IMG/VR virus record: IMGVR_UViG_3300037882_001356
Location: 1 to 59,691 of that record
Origin: a virus
Length of the DNA stretch: 59,691 bases
Direction: 5' to 3' (one strand)
Part shown: piece by piece, positions 47,779 to 53,924 of the stretch
How the letters are laid out: every line of letters begins with the position of its first letter
How positions within the stretch are numbered: position 1 is the first letter of the stretch
Made by a program: the position numbers and the translations under genes
Notes under the pieces: generated by a model
What the model saw: the letters and a program-made list of their open reading frames with translations, nothing else
Told to the model about the DNA's origin: nothing
Databases searched by the model: none

Positions 47779-48037
47779 GCAAGAAGCGAGAGCGTGGATA
47801 AATAAGGCAGTCAAATTAGGTTTCGACCGCCAATCACCAATCAATTCAAGTTTATCCGCGTTGAGATACGAATGTTATTCTCTGCGTGAATCGCTTGGTC
47901 AAAATGTAATTGTATTCGGGGAAATACCCATCAAGCGTCTCATCGCCCACCTCATCCGCTTCCGTGTCCGTGTCCGCACCCCGACCCCTGACGATGGGTT
48001 CAACTGGCTCACGGGGCGGCAGGAGAACGAACAATGA
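47771..48037 (+). CDS. Hypothetical protein with Arg-Val repeat, 88 aa
   Basis: ATG at 47771 follows GGGGAGAGTC and overlaps the previous stop. Helical (EQEARAWINKAVKLGFDRQS), then LIAHLIRFRVRVRTPTPDDG encoded by short CCGTGT tandem hexamers. The four-base overlap with the next gene supports coupling. Confidence 0.62.
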   Translation: MTEQEARAWINKAVKLGFDRQSPINSSLSALRYECYSLRESLGQNVIVFGEIPIKRLIAHLIRFRVRVRTPTPDDGFNWLTGRQENEQ

Positions 48038-48243
48038 ATGAATTTGCAATCATACTATCAAATTTACGTGACGAAAACGACATGATGAACGCTCTTCGTC
48101 GCACGCTGACAATTGAGCAATACATTGCCATCCTCAGAGACAAGACCGCCATGCAGCTTATCTCAAACTTGATGGTAAATGATTTGGACAATGGCCTGCG
48201 TAACGTTGCCAATGACCGAGTGACTGAGCTGTTGGATGGCTAG
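48034..48243 (+). CDS. Hypothetical helical protein, 69 aa
   Basis: All-helical chain (FAIILSNLRDENDMMNALRR, TLTIEQYIAILRDKTAMQLI). It overlaps the previous gene by 4 bases and the convergent TIGR02996-type gene by 4. Function unknown. Confidence 0.62.
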   Translation: MNEFAIILSNLRDENDMMNALRRTLTIEQYIAILRDKTAMQLISNLMVNDLDNGLRNVANDRVTELLDG

Positions 48244-49004
48244 GATTTGGCCCATGCGAGTAGGGCACGGGAGAGGTCTTCAATAGCGTACTCTGATAAT
48301 TCATAGCCACGCCAAGATGATTGCGTTCCATCCTTGAGATGGCAAAACACTTCGCTCGGAATGTTTGGTGATTCGATTGACGACGTGACACGATGCCGCC
48401 ACCACGCAAACCGATTCTCTTTTTCGCACAAGAGACGCTGGAACGGTTTTTTATCCGTTGCCATCACTTTCGTCACCGGATGCTCCCGCACAATGTCCTT
48501 GCCGTGGTCGAGCCATTGTTGTAGGGTGCAGTGAATTTCATCGACGAATCCACGCCGAACAATGCCAACGATACCATCAGGGCGTTGCTTGTTCCACACC
48601 CAATTTCCGTCTTGAGTCGCAGCGAATTCATCTTTGCAGTGAGATGATTTCAGCCACGACAAGGCGTCGAGATAACCGTCTTCATTTTTGTTAGCCGATT
48701 CCATCCACGTATCATCGCCAAACCATCTTGGATGTTTGATTTGACAGCGGATCAACGCGGCCCGCTCCGCAAAGCCGTTGGAGACTCGGCCAGTGCCGTG
48801 GCAATTACCGCATGGGATAATATCCGTTTTGAATCCGTACACGCTTTCTATCTTTCCGCCGAGGCCATCGCAAATAAAGCAACACGATTCCACCACATTC
48901 TCATCCAACCAATCGGCGAAAATCAGTCGCGGGGCATCATCTTCCGGGTTGGCGATGATCGCGTTGAGCAACGCCAGTTGGGTGATGTCGGTGATCGTGT
49001 TCAT
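48240..49004 (-). CDS. TIGR02996-type protein with DnaJ-like zinc insert, 254 aa
   Basis: The family domain (ALLNAIIANPEDDAPRLIFA, DWLDEN) is followed by CCFICDGLGG and CGNCHGTGR (about 42-73), CxxCxGxG pairs like those of DnaJ zinc fingers. Then comes the usual family tail with IVGIVRRGFVDEIHCTLQQW, LDHGKDIVREHPVTKVMATD and WWRHRV. It is the longest intact member in the window. Role unknown; the zinc insert suggests binding to protein or RNA. Confidence 0.78.
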   Translation of the reverse strand: MNTITDITQLALLNAIIANPEDDAPRLIFADWLDENVVESCCFICDGLGGKIESVYGFKTDIIPCGNCHGTGRVSNGFAERAALIRCQIKHPRWFGDDTWMESANKNEDGYLDALSWLKSSHCKDEFAATQDGNWVWNKQRPDGIVGIVRRGFVDEIHCTLQQWLDHGKDIVREHPVTKVMATDKKPFQRLLCEKENRFAWWRHRVTSSIESPNIPSEVFCHLKDGTQSSWRGYELSEYAIEDLSRALLAWAKS

Positions 49005-49264
49005 TTCGCTCGTCCCTCATCCAGTAACGCGTCCACGGTCGAATCAAACTCGCTCGCCAACTCCGGCCACTTCGCCCGGATCGCCTTGGCGAGCAGCTTG
49101 TTCCCGTCCTCAAGAGCACATTGGTAATCGGTGATAATCATCTCGGTAGCGGTGCGGAACTTGTCGCCACCGTTGTAAGTGATTTCCTGATAGATGATTC
49201 GGTCGGATCGTGACAGGGAGGCCACAATCCGACGCGTCAAGTCCCGTTTCTCGGCGTTGGTCAC
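49001..49264 (-). CDS. Hypothetical helical protein, 87 aa
   Basis: Four-base overlaps on both sides. Helical with LTRRIVASLSRSDRIIYQEI and CALEDGNKLLAKAIRAKWPE. No family. Belongs to a run of small leftward genes read from the 50.63 kb promoter. Confidence 0.62.
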   Translation of the reverse strand: MTNAEKRDLTRRIVASLSRSDRIIYQEITYNGGDKFRTATEMIITDYQCALEDGNKLLAKAIRAKWPELASEFDSTVDALLDEGRAK

Positions 49265-49521
49265 GACTCATACCTCACCAGTTCCAGCTCATAGCCAGCG
49301 AGTATACTCGTGATGTCTGTGGACGTTACGTGACCGCCTTTCGCGGCACACTCCATCAGGGCTTGCATCCCGGCGTTACTGGCTTTCAGGAGTTCTACTT
49401 TGGGCCGAAGAGTATTTAGTTCGTCGATGAGCGGCTCTCGTCCGACCTGTATCTCTCGCCTCAGGTGGGCGATTAATTCTTTCGCCCACACCGGCAGTTT
49501 TTCTTCCCGTGGGTCACTCAT
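49261..49521 (-). CDS. Hypothetical protein, 86 aa
   Basis: Begins MSDPREEKLPVWAKELIAHL and continues with a coiled-coil-like helix (IDELNTLRPKVELLKASNAG). Coupled to both neighbours. No recognised domain. Confidence 0.6.
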   Translation of the reverse strand: MSDPREEKLPVWAKELIAHLRREIQVGREPLIDELNTLRPKVELLKASNAGMQALMECAAKGGHVTSTDITSILAGYELELVRYES

Positions 49522-49714
49522 GACATATCCTCCAGTGGCTACACTGGCCCCCGATTTCTCTGATCATTTCTTCAAGTCCATCCAAAAACAATTGGCGATC
49601 ACTTTTAGCAAGCGTCTCCAGCAACGGTACCATTTTCCAGACAGCATTGATGAGTTCCGCGTTCGCCTTGTAGTTCAGTTGCCACAATGACCTTCTAAAT
49701 TGTCTCCGTGTCAT
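49514..49714 (-). CDS. Hypothetical protein, 66 aa, start inside a hairpin
   Basis: Basic N-terminus (MTRRQFRRSLWQLNYKANAE) then a helical part and a Cys/His end (GGQCSHWRICHE). Its start codon lies within one arm of a perfect 14-bp hairpin (49678-49723), which should hide the start until ribosomes finish the upstream gene. Function unknown. Confidence 0.62.
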   Translation of the reverse strand: MTRRQFRRSLWQLNYKANAELINAVWKMVPLLETLAKSDRQLFLDGLEEMIREIGGQCSHWRICHE

Positions 49715-49723
49715 TGTGGCAAC
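49678..49723 (-). promoter_or_regulatory. 14-bp hairpin covering a start codon
   Basis: GTTGCCACAATGAC and its exact complement GTCATTGTGGCAAC occupy 49678-49691 and 49710-49723, with an 18-base loop. In the leftward mRNA the first arm holds the stop of gene 49711 and the ATG of gene 49514. This predicts translational coupling. Confidence 0.7.
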
Positions 49724-49878
49724 CCCTCATGACCGGGTACTCTTTGACGTTTCAATTGCTCCTTCTCTTTGGCCAGCAAAGAACGCAACACCTGAATCAT
49801 ACTGTCAGGCAATCCATCCTCAATTGCCTCACGCAAAGCGATTTTAAGCCTTGCAACCGTCTCTTGTTGTGCAGTCAT
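49711..49878 (-). CDS. Hypothetical helical protein, 55 aa
   Basis: MTAQQETVARLKIALREAIE, then DGLPDSMIQVLRSLLAKEKE and a basic end. Small helical protein overlapping both neighbours by 4 bases. No family. Confidence 0.6.
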   Translation of the reverse strand: MTAQQETVARLKIALREAIEDGLPDSMIQVLRSLLAKEKEQLKRQRVPGHEGLPQ

Positions 49879-50105
49879 CCCATCACCTCCACTGGCATCC
49901 CAAACGGGTCCAGTCCACCCACCACAACCGGCTGCGTCGTGTGGATTTGCTGGTAGCCGTCCTCATGGTGAATATACATCGTTTCCCACGGTCGGGAGTA
50001 GTCGGTAATCGACTTTCGCATGATGGTAACGGCGTGGGAGACAAGCTCCACGGCCCATCCCCGGCTCTGTGCGGCGATGATGGCGTCAAGTGCGGCGGTG
50101 TGCAT
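49875..50105 (-). CDS. Hypothetical protein, 76 aa
   Basis: Begins MHTAALDAIIAAQSRGWAVE and continues VSHAVTIMRKSITDYSRPWE to YIHHEDGYQQIHTTQPVVVG. The start overlaps the previous stop (TAATG). Alpha/beta, no domain recognised. Confidence 0.62.
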   Translation of the reverse strand: MHTAALDAIIAAQSRGWAVELVSHAVTIMRKSITDYSRPWETMYIHHEDGYQQIHTTQPVVVGGLDPFGMPVEVMG

Positions 50106-50284
50106 TACTTATCCCCTTTGACTGATTCAACGATTTTCATGGCGTTCCGCAATCCGCGAAGGATGCCAATTTCGTAAGCATCGGACGACTTTGAGTCTCG
50201 TTCTTCGGCTATCGCAATCTCTAAACGGGCGATGATCCGCGAGACAATGACGAGCTGTTCTGGGGTCAAACTTTGATCGTGCAT
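50105..50284 (-). CDS. Hypothetical helical protein, 59 aa
   Basis: ACAAAGGAACCTCCG precedes ATG at 50284. All-helical (LTPEQLVIVSRIIARLEIAI, AYEIGILRGLRNAMKIVESV). The YEIGILRGLRNAMKIVE stretch resembles YDLGYVRGLKRSINMID in the protein at 51784, so the two may be distant relatives. Confidence 0.6.
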   Translation of the reverse strand: MHDQSLTPEQLVIVSRIIARLEIAIAEERDSKSSDAYEIGILRGLRNAMKIVESVKGDK

Positions 50285-50343
50285 CGGAGGTTCCTTTGTT
50301 GTGCAAGTGTGGGGGCGAATGAGGGGACGAATGAATGAGGGGA

Positions 50344-50601
50344 CTACGATTGAATCTTATCGGCGGTCAACACGGGGCACATTGAATGAACGCCATGAGG
50401 ATAAAGGGACTCAATCCCGTTGTTCCATGCGGTCAGTTTTTGATTGATCCGCCACGTCTTGCCGCATTCCGTTTTGACGGTCTTCTCGGTGCGGCTGACG
50501 ATCTTGTACGTCCAGATACATTCGTGGTCGCAGACGCTACGACAGTAGTAGGTGTTACCGACTTCAAACTTCTTGACTTGCGTTTCGGTTTCCATCGTCA
50601 T
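50344..50601 (-). CDS. Hypothetical protein, 85 aa
   Basis: ATG at 50601 follows AAGGGGA and lies 30 bases behind a consensus promoter. A beta domain with two Cys (KKFEVGNTYYCRSVCDHECI, WTYKIVSRTEKTVKTECGKT). This G-YYCRSxCDxxCxWxYxV pattern is seen in short phage proteins of unknown role. Confidence 0.65.
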   Translation of the reverse strand: MTMETETQVKKFEVGNTYYCRSVCDHECIWTYKIVSRTEKTVKTECGKTWRINQKLTAWNNGIESLYPHGVHSMCPVLTADKIQS

Positions 50602-50630
50602 TCCCCTTGTGTTGTTTGTCATACACCATC

Positions 50631-50658
50631 ATCCTACCACGAATAGCGTAGGTGTCAA
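50631..50658 (-). promoter_or_regulatory. Leftward promoter (divergent pair, 50.7 kb)
   Basis: On the minus strand TTGACA (50658-50653), 16-bp spacer ending in GG, TAGGAT (50636-50631). Closest to consensus among the leftward sites. Confidence 0.82.
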
Positions 50659-50735
50659 CGCCATCACTCAGATAATCGGAAAGATTTTCAAAGATTCCCA
50701 TTCGTGAGAATCTGTAACTATTTCCGATTGCCTAC

Positions 50736-50763
50736 TTGCTTTGTTGTTGGATGAGGTTATATT
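50736..50763 (+). promoter_or_regulatory. Rightward promoter (divergent pair, 50.7 kb)
   Basis: TTGCTT (50736-50741), 16-bp spacer, TATATT (50758-50763). TTTCCGATTG lies just upstream, and a matching AATCGGAAA copy at 50674-50682 forms an inverted pair between the two promoters, a likely shared operator. Confidence 0.75.
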
Positions 50764-50802
50764 GAAGGTGTCGAACGAGAAACAACACAAGGGGAATGAG
50801 AG

Positions 50803-51012
50803 ATGATCGTAGCTAAAAAGAATGGCCGCATGGTTTACAGCGTTGTGGTCAGTGGCAAATGGTATCACACAACAATTGAGACTCCGTTCGAATTCGAGTC
50901 TCTTGCTGATGCCGGATGGATTCGCGTTACTCATTGCGGTGATGAGAATTGCTATTTCGACTTCAAAGATGATGGCGGTGAAGAGCATACGGGATACTGC
51001 AAGTGCTTCTAA
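50803..51012 (+). CDS. Hypothetical protein, 69 aa
   Basis: AGGGGAATGAGAG precedes the ATG. Beta-rich with a Cys-containing end (VTHCGDENCYFDFKDDGGEE, HTGYCKC). Single-gene rightward unit ending against the convergent small terminase-like gene. Confidence 0.65.
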   Translation: MIVAKKNGRMVYSVVVSGKWYHTTIETPFEFESLADAGWIRVTHCGDENCYFDFKDDGGEEHTGYCKCF

Positions 51013-51017
51013 CACTC

Positions 51018-51602
51018 TCACATCCGACCACCCACCGCCTCCCTCGCATCGGCTTCCGCTTTCTTGTGGGCCTGATACACTTTCCACAATTCCTCGAGCC
51101 ACGGCTTATCCTTGCCCCATCGATCCGGGTAGGTACGTTCGAGTTTCCATGCAGCGGCTTGCCATTGGGACGGCAACACGTCCTCGGTAACGGTGGTTGT
51201 GGTGTTTCCCTCTCTATCTACCTTGGTCACTTCGATACGCCGTGTAACACTTCCCCCCATCGCTGCTAGGCGTACCTTATCGACATACCACGACTCACTT
51301 ACGGCTTCCGCCTTTTTAACTTTGTGCATAAAGGGAATGTACAATTCATCACCTTCTCTTCCAAGTCTGATCCAACGTCGCAGAGTATCGTAGCTAATCC
51401 CGGAGGAAAGAGCCGAGACACGGCGTGAGTTCCCGGCTTCGAGTAGCTCAATAATCTTGTCCGCGACTTCGGTAGTGATCTTGGGAATTGGTCCCTTGCG
51501 GGTCTTCTTTGGTTCGTAGGGGAGTGGATCGGCGTCGTTAGTCTTATCTTCCCCCATTGACCCCCATAGCGTCTGGATCGGCTCATCGTCGTGTGCGGCC
51601 AT
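51018..51602 (-). CDS. Probable terminase small subunit, 194 aa
   Basis: ATG at 51602 follows GGAA. A helix-turn-helix (about 55-85: KITTEVADKIIELLEAGNSR, RVSALSSGISYDTLRRWIRL) is followed by a helical region (FMHKVKKAEAVSESWYVDKV, RLAAMGG) and DVLPSQWQAAAWKLERTYPD with RWGKDK. The HTH plus WxAAAWxLERxYPxxWG end is a frequent layout of small terminase subunits that recognise packaging sites. It is about 9 kb from the large subunit, in the accessory arm, which is unusual. Confidence 0.75.
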   Translation of the reverse strand: MAAHDDEPIQTLWGSMGEDKTNDADPLPYEPKKTRKGPIPKITTEVADKIIELLEAGNSRRVSALSSGISYDTLRRWIRLGREGDELYIPFMHKVKKAEAVSESWYVDKVRLAAMGGSVTRRIEVTKVDREGNTTTTVTEDVLPSQWQAAAWKLERTYPDRWGKDKPWLEELWKVYQAHKKAEADAREAVGGRM

Positions 51603-51715
51603 GTGTGCGTTCCGTAACGTGGTTATTGTGCTGATGATCGGGCTATCGTCGTCAGTGGAGATTGTACACGATTTCGGGGCAGGGGAATTATTTTGAATTA
51701 TTTTCCGATTGACGA

Positions 51716-51743
51716 TTGACACCAACGACCAATCAGGTAAGAT
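51716..51743 (+). promoter_or_regulatory. Rightward promoter with conserved upstream element
   Basis: TTGACA (51716-51721), 16-bp spacer ending in GG, TAAGAT (51738-51743). The 35 bases ending with the -35 box (51687-51721) match 52378-52412 at 30 positions. Confidence 0.85.
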
Positions 51744-51783
51744 GATTTGGACGAGACGAAAACAACCAAACAGGGGAATCAAA

Positions 51784-51954
51784 ATGAGCCAAGAACAACT
51801 CGACATTTACGCGAACATTTTAGCCGCGTTGGAATTAGAAGTGATGAGTGAAGAAAAGAAAAAGTCTTACGAACCATACGATCTTGGTTATGTTCGCGGT
51901 TTGAAACGTTCAATCAATATGATCGACAAGATCATGGAAGATAACGATAAATAG
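51784..51954 (+). CDS. Hypothetical helical protein, 56 aa
   Basis: CAGGGGAATCAAA precedes the ATG. Helical: QLDIYANILAALELEVMSEE, YDLGYVRGLKRSINMIDKIM. It stops 7 bases before a tRNA-like acceptor/T-arm element. See also 50105-50284. Confidence 0.65.
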   Translation: MSQEQLDIYANILAALELEVMSEEKKKSYEPYDLGYVRGLKRSINMIDKIMEDNDK

Positions 51955-51961
51955 CCCTCAC

Positions 51962-51999
51962 TCCGCTCACGGCTCGCCGGTTCAACTCCGGCCAGCGGA
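51962..51999 (+). ncRNA. tRNA-like acceptor/T-arm element 1
   Basis: TCCGCT (51962-51967) pairs with AGCGGA (51994-51999). Inside, a perfect 5-bp stem GCCGG/CCGGC holds the 7-base loop TTCAACT, a T-loop pattern. D- and anticodon arms are absent; only eight bases separate the outer and inner stems. It starts 7 bases after a stop codon. Possible processing signal. Confidence 0.6.
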
Positions 52000-52033
52000 T
52001 TCCGCCCGAACCAACCAAAAAGGAAGACTTGAG

Positions 52034-52330
52034 ATGCCGAAGAACAAAACAGAGTCCGGGTCATTCGTCGCCATATTGACCGACGGGACGCACATCACAG
52101 GTTCCGGCGAATGTTCGGACAATGACTCATTCGGCAATCACGTGCGATGCGCGTTAGACGGACGGCAGTACGACATCGTGACGTTCTTTTACGCTTACGG
52201 GCCGTCCGAAGCTCAAATGTACTCGCGGGATGAGGTGTTGGAAGTGTTTTACGGTGAGGACATGAATTTCGTCGGCAAAGTAAGAGCTGCCGCGTTCCAA
52301 GCAAAAAAATTACTGCGTGGCCACAAGTAA
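52034..52330 (+). CDS. Hypothetical protein, 98 aa
   Basis: AAAAAGGAAGACTTGAG precedes the ATG. Beta N-terminal half (SFVAILTDGTHITGSGECSD), then FFYAYGPSEAQMYSRDEVLE and a basic helical end. It lies between two tRNA-like elements and reads from the 51.72 kb promoter. Confidence 0.65.
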   Translation: MPKNKTESGSFVAILTDGTHITGSGECSDNDSFGNHVRCALDGRQYDIVTFFYAYGPSEAQMYSRDEVLEVFYGEDMNFVGKVRAAAFQAKKLLRGHK

Positions 52331-52337
52331 CTGCCTC

Positions 52338-52379
52338 ATCCGTGCATGGTTCGTGGGGTTCGATTCCCCACACACGGAT
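52338..52379 (+). ncRNA. tRNA-like acceptor/T-arm element 2
   Basis: ATCCGTG (52338-52344) pairs perfectly with CACGGAT (52373-52379). TGGGG/CCCCA encloses TTCGATT, an exact T-loop. It aligns with element 1 (CTCA-TCCG-T-CA-GG-TCG-GGTTC-A-TCC) while stem bases differ in a compensated way. It starts 7 bases after a stop codon and touches the next promoter's upstream repeat. Confidence 0.65.
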
Positions 52380-52406
52380 TATTTTGAAATAAATTCCGAT
52401 TGACCG

Positions 52407-52434
52407 TTGACACCTACACATTCCGTGGTAAGAT
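52407..52434 (+). promoter_or_regulatory. Rightward promoter with conserved upstream element (copy 2)
   Basis: TTGACA (52407-52412), 16-bp spacer ending in GG, TAAGAT (52429-52434). It is the twin of the 51.72 kb promoter. Confidence 0.85.
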
Positions 52435-52485
52435 ACCTACATGATCGCTGACACAACGCCAGCGACAAACAAAGGATGAAGAATC

Positions 52486-52833
52486 ATGACCGCAACGAAA
52501 ACACTTGCAGAAATTTTTAAGGTCAACGGCCAAACGGATGACATGGAGCCGTGGACTGCAGCCGATGATTGCGAAATCATCGAAATCAACGGTGAAGACA
52601 TCCTTGCACTCGCCGAAGATGGCGTTGCGATCTGGGATAACAGCGAGCGGGAATGGAGGGAGGTGCCAGCATCAGACGCGGCAAAGATCGCTATGTTGGT
52701 TTTTGGATCGGGGTTCCGAGCCAATTCCGAAAAGAAGCGAAGCCAAGTCGAAACACTGCTCGACCACATGAGCAAGACGCACCCATACGCCGACGTCCCG
52801 ACTCATATCTCGGTGCTGTCGGAAGTCGAATAA
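52486..52833 (+). CDS. Hypothetical acidic protein, 115 aa
   Basis: ACAAAGGATGAAGAATC precedes the ATG. Sequence: KTLAEIFKVNGQTDDMEPWT, CEIIEINGEDILALAEDGVA, IWDNSEREWREVPASDAAKI. The C-terminal half is helical. The single gene behind the 52.41 kb promoter, directly followed by tRNA-like element 3. Confidence 0.66.
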   Translation: MTATKTLAEIFKVNGQTDDMEPWTAADDCEIIEINGEDILALAEDGVAIWDNSEREWREVPASDAAKIAMLVFGSGFRANSEKKRSQVETLLDHMSKTHPYADVPTHISVLSEVE

Positions 52834-52875
52834 TCAGCATCGGGGGTAGGAGGGGTTCCACTCCCCTCCGGCTGA
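52834..52875 (+). ncRNA. tRNA-like acceptor/T-arm element 3
   Basis: It begins right after a TAA stop. TCAGC(AT)CGG pairs with CCGGCTGA (52868-52875) with a 2-base bulge, and AGGGG/CCCCT encloses TTCCACT (52856-52862). More diverged than elements 1 and 2, but the layout and position after a stop are the same. Confidence 0.5.
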
Positions 52876-52930
52876 ATCTGGGAGTTGCCGCCGAAGTGAA
52901 CGTTGGCGGCCAACGATACCGCTGTAGCGA

Positions 52931-53056
52931 ATGAACACCACCCCCGCGACCCTCGCCCCGTCGCGGCCCTGCAACAAAATTGTCACCGCTCCGATAGGGG
53001 CGGTGTATTACATGAGCCACCGAATTGGAGCAAGACATGACCGAATCCTATTATGA
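52931..53056 (+). CDS. Possible 41-residue peptide over a hairpin repeat
   Basis: An ATG frame (NTTPATLAPSRPCNKIVTAP, IGAVYYMSH) spans the hairpin at 52984-53005 and overlaps the start of the 53037 gene. The peptide part TAPIGA is echoed by TAPRGA in the frame at 53477. No clear ribosome site, so this could be a non-coding leader instead. Confidence 0.3.
   Translation: MNTTPATLAPSRPCNKIVTAPIGAVYYMSHRIGARHDRILL
52984..53005 (+). repeat. Hairpin repeat CACCGCTCC-loop-GGGGCGGTG, copy 1
   Basis: Nine paired positions (one G-T) around GATA. A second copy at 53497-53516 differs in one loop base over 20 bases. The two copies bracket the gene at 53037. Confidence 0.75.
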
Positions 53057-53477
53057 CGTCGGGGATGGAACACGCTGTGCTGTCCGCGAATGGGAATCAT
53101 GTAGCGTGTATGGCCACTGCTACGAGATCGACTTCCTCGTAGACGACTGCATTTATTGTCTTCGGCTTTCGCCGCGCTGCCACGCGGAGCATTATGCGTA
53201 TTTCCACGATATACTCAATCGTGGCCAGCGTGCCCCATGCGGATTCTTGCAGGGCATGAAGGACCTGCTCATTGAGACGCTCGACGAGCCGACTAACGAT
53301 CATCCCGGCGCAACGGATTTCACGCCTCGGATGACCAAAAACTGTCTGCCGGGCAAAATCTGGCACAGCAGGAATGCAATTGTGACGACACCGTGCTGCG
53401 GTCACTCAATCGTCTTGCCGCGTGGCTCGGTGTACGTGTGTTGCGAGCGGACACGTATCGCAGAGGATGGTCACTAA
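53037..53477 (+). CDS. Cys/His-rich hypothetical protein, 146 aa
   Basis: ATG at 53037 has GGAGC seven bases upstream; the frame is open back to a TTG at 53025. Contains CSVYGHCYEIDFLVDDCIYC, HAEHYAYFHDILNRGQRAPC and near the end TTPCCGHSIVL with VYVCCERT, a likely zinc ribbon. Flanked by the hairpin repeats. Function unknown. Confidence 0.65.
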   Translation: MTESYYDVGDGTRCAVREWESCSVYGHCYEIDFLVDDCIYCLRLSPRCHAEHYAYFHDILNRGQRAPCGFLQGMKDLLIETLDEPTNDHPGATDFTPRMTKNCLPGKIWHSRNAIVTTPCCGHSIVLPRGSVYVCCERTRIAEDGH

Positions 53478-53554
53478 TGAGCCGCTGCCACCCTGACACC
53501 GCTCCGAGAGGGGCGGCGGGCGTCGTTATTCACGACGCCATCGCAATCGAATAG
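53477..53554 (+). CDS. Possible 25-residue peptide over hairpin repeat copy 2
   Basis: ATG overlaps the previous stop (TAATG). The peptide MSRCHPDTAPRGAAGVVIHD runs over the second hairpin copy and ends at a TAG within the left arm of the 20-bp inverted repeat at 53550. Coupled overlap is the main support. Confidence 0.35.
   Translation: MSRCHPDTAPRGAAGVVIHDAIAIE
53497..53516 (+). repeat. Hairpin repeat, copy 2
   Basis: CCGCTCC (53499-53505), loop GAGA, GGGGCGG (53510-53516). Same 20-base unit as 52984-53003 with a single loop change (T to G). Confidence 0.75.
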
Positions 53555-53632
53555 GAACGCATTACAGACGCTTTTAATATAAGACGTGGAATTGATCGAC
53601 TAATATTATCGTGTCTGTAATGCGTTCCTATT
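53550..53632. repeat. Perfect 20-bp inverted repeat with 43-bp centre
   Basis: AATAGGAACGCATTACAGAC at 53550-53569 is the exact complement of 53613-53632. The AT-rich centre contains a further TAATAT/ATATTA pair. It lies in the gene-free gap between rightward and leftward genes, at a point of convergence. Candidates are a bidirectional terminator-like structure, a replication or recombination site, or a small MITE-like insertion. Confidence 0.85.
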
Positions 53633-53696
53633 GCGTCCTAGTAATGAGTGTACGTATTAACAATCCCATAGGTCGTTCTTGTGACCGTTAGAATGA

Positions 53697-53716
53697 TTTG
53701 TGAAAATTTTCACAAA
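53697..53716. promoter_or_regulatory. TTTGTGAAAATTTTCACAAA palindrome (CRP/FNR-like)
   Basis: A perfect 20-bp palindrome with core TGTGA-N6-TCACA, in the same gap as the 20-bp inverted repeat. Nothing else is seen between 53633 and 53767. Confidence 0.6.
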
Positions 53717-53767
53717 AAAATCCGGAAAATTTCCCGATTTTTCGGCTGTTTGTTCAACGATGACCAG

Positions 53768-53920
53768 CTACTTTTTCTTGTTCTTCGCTCTCGCTCCCAT
53801 TCGAGCGATGCGGGATCGTTCCGACGCGGTGAGGACTTTAGCCCGTGCGGGTCCGCCCACTTTGCCGCCCTTATTGCCGAGTGCGACCGCGTTGGGGTCT
53901 TTTCCTGATTTGTTCGCCAT
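53768..53920 (-). CDS. Small basic KGG-like protein, 50 aa
   Basis: The chain (MANKSGKDPNAVALGNKGGK, VGGPARAKVLTASERSRIAR, then MGARAKNKKK) is very basic and Gly-rich. It resembles short planctomycete proteins with the GNKGGKxGGPARAxxLTxxERSxIAxxGxxAR pattern, thought to bind nucleic acid. It could compact or regulate DNA. GAG lies upstream of the ATG. Confidence 0.65.
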   Translation of the reverse strand: MANKSGKDPNAVALGNKGGKVGGPARAKVLTASERSRIARMGARAKNKKK

Positions 53921-53924
53921 GTTT

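Noticed and set aside
51962-52875. Complete tRNA genes
   Set aside because: Only acceptor- and T-arm-like parts exist; there is no room for D and anticodon arms.
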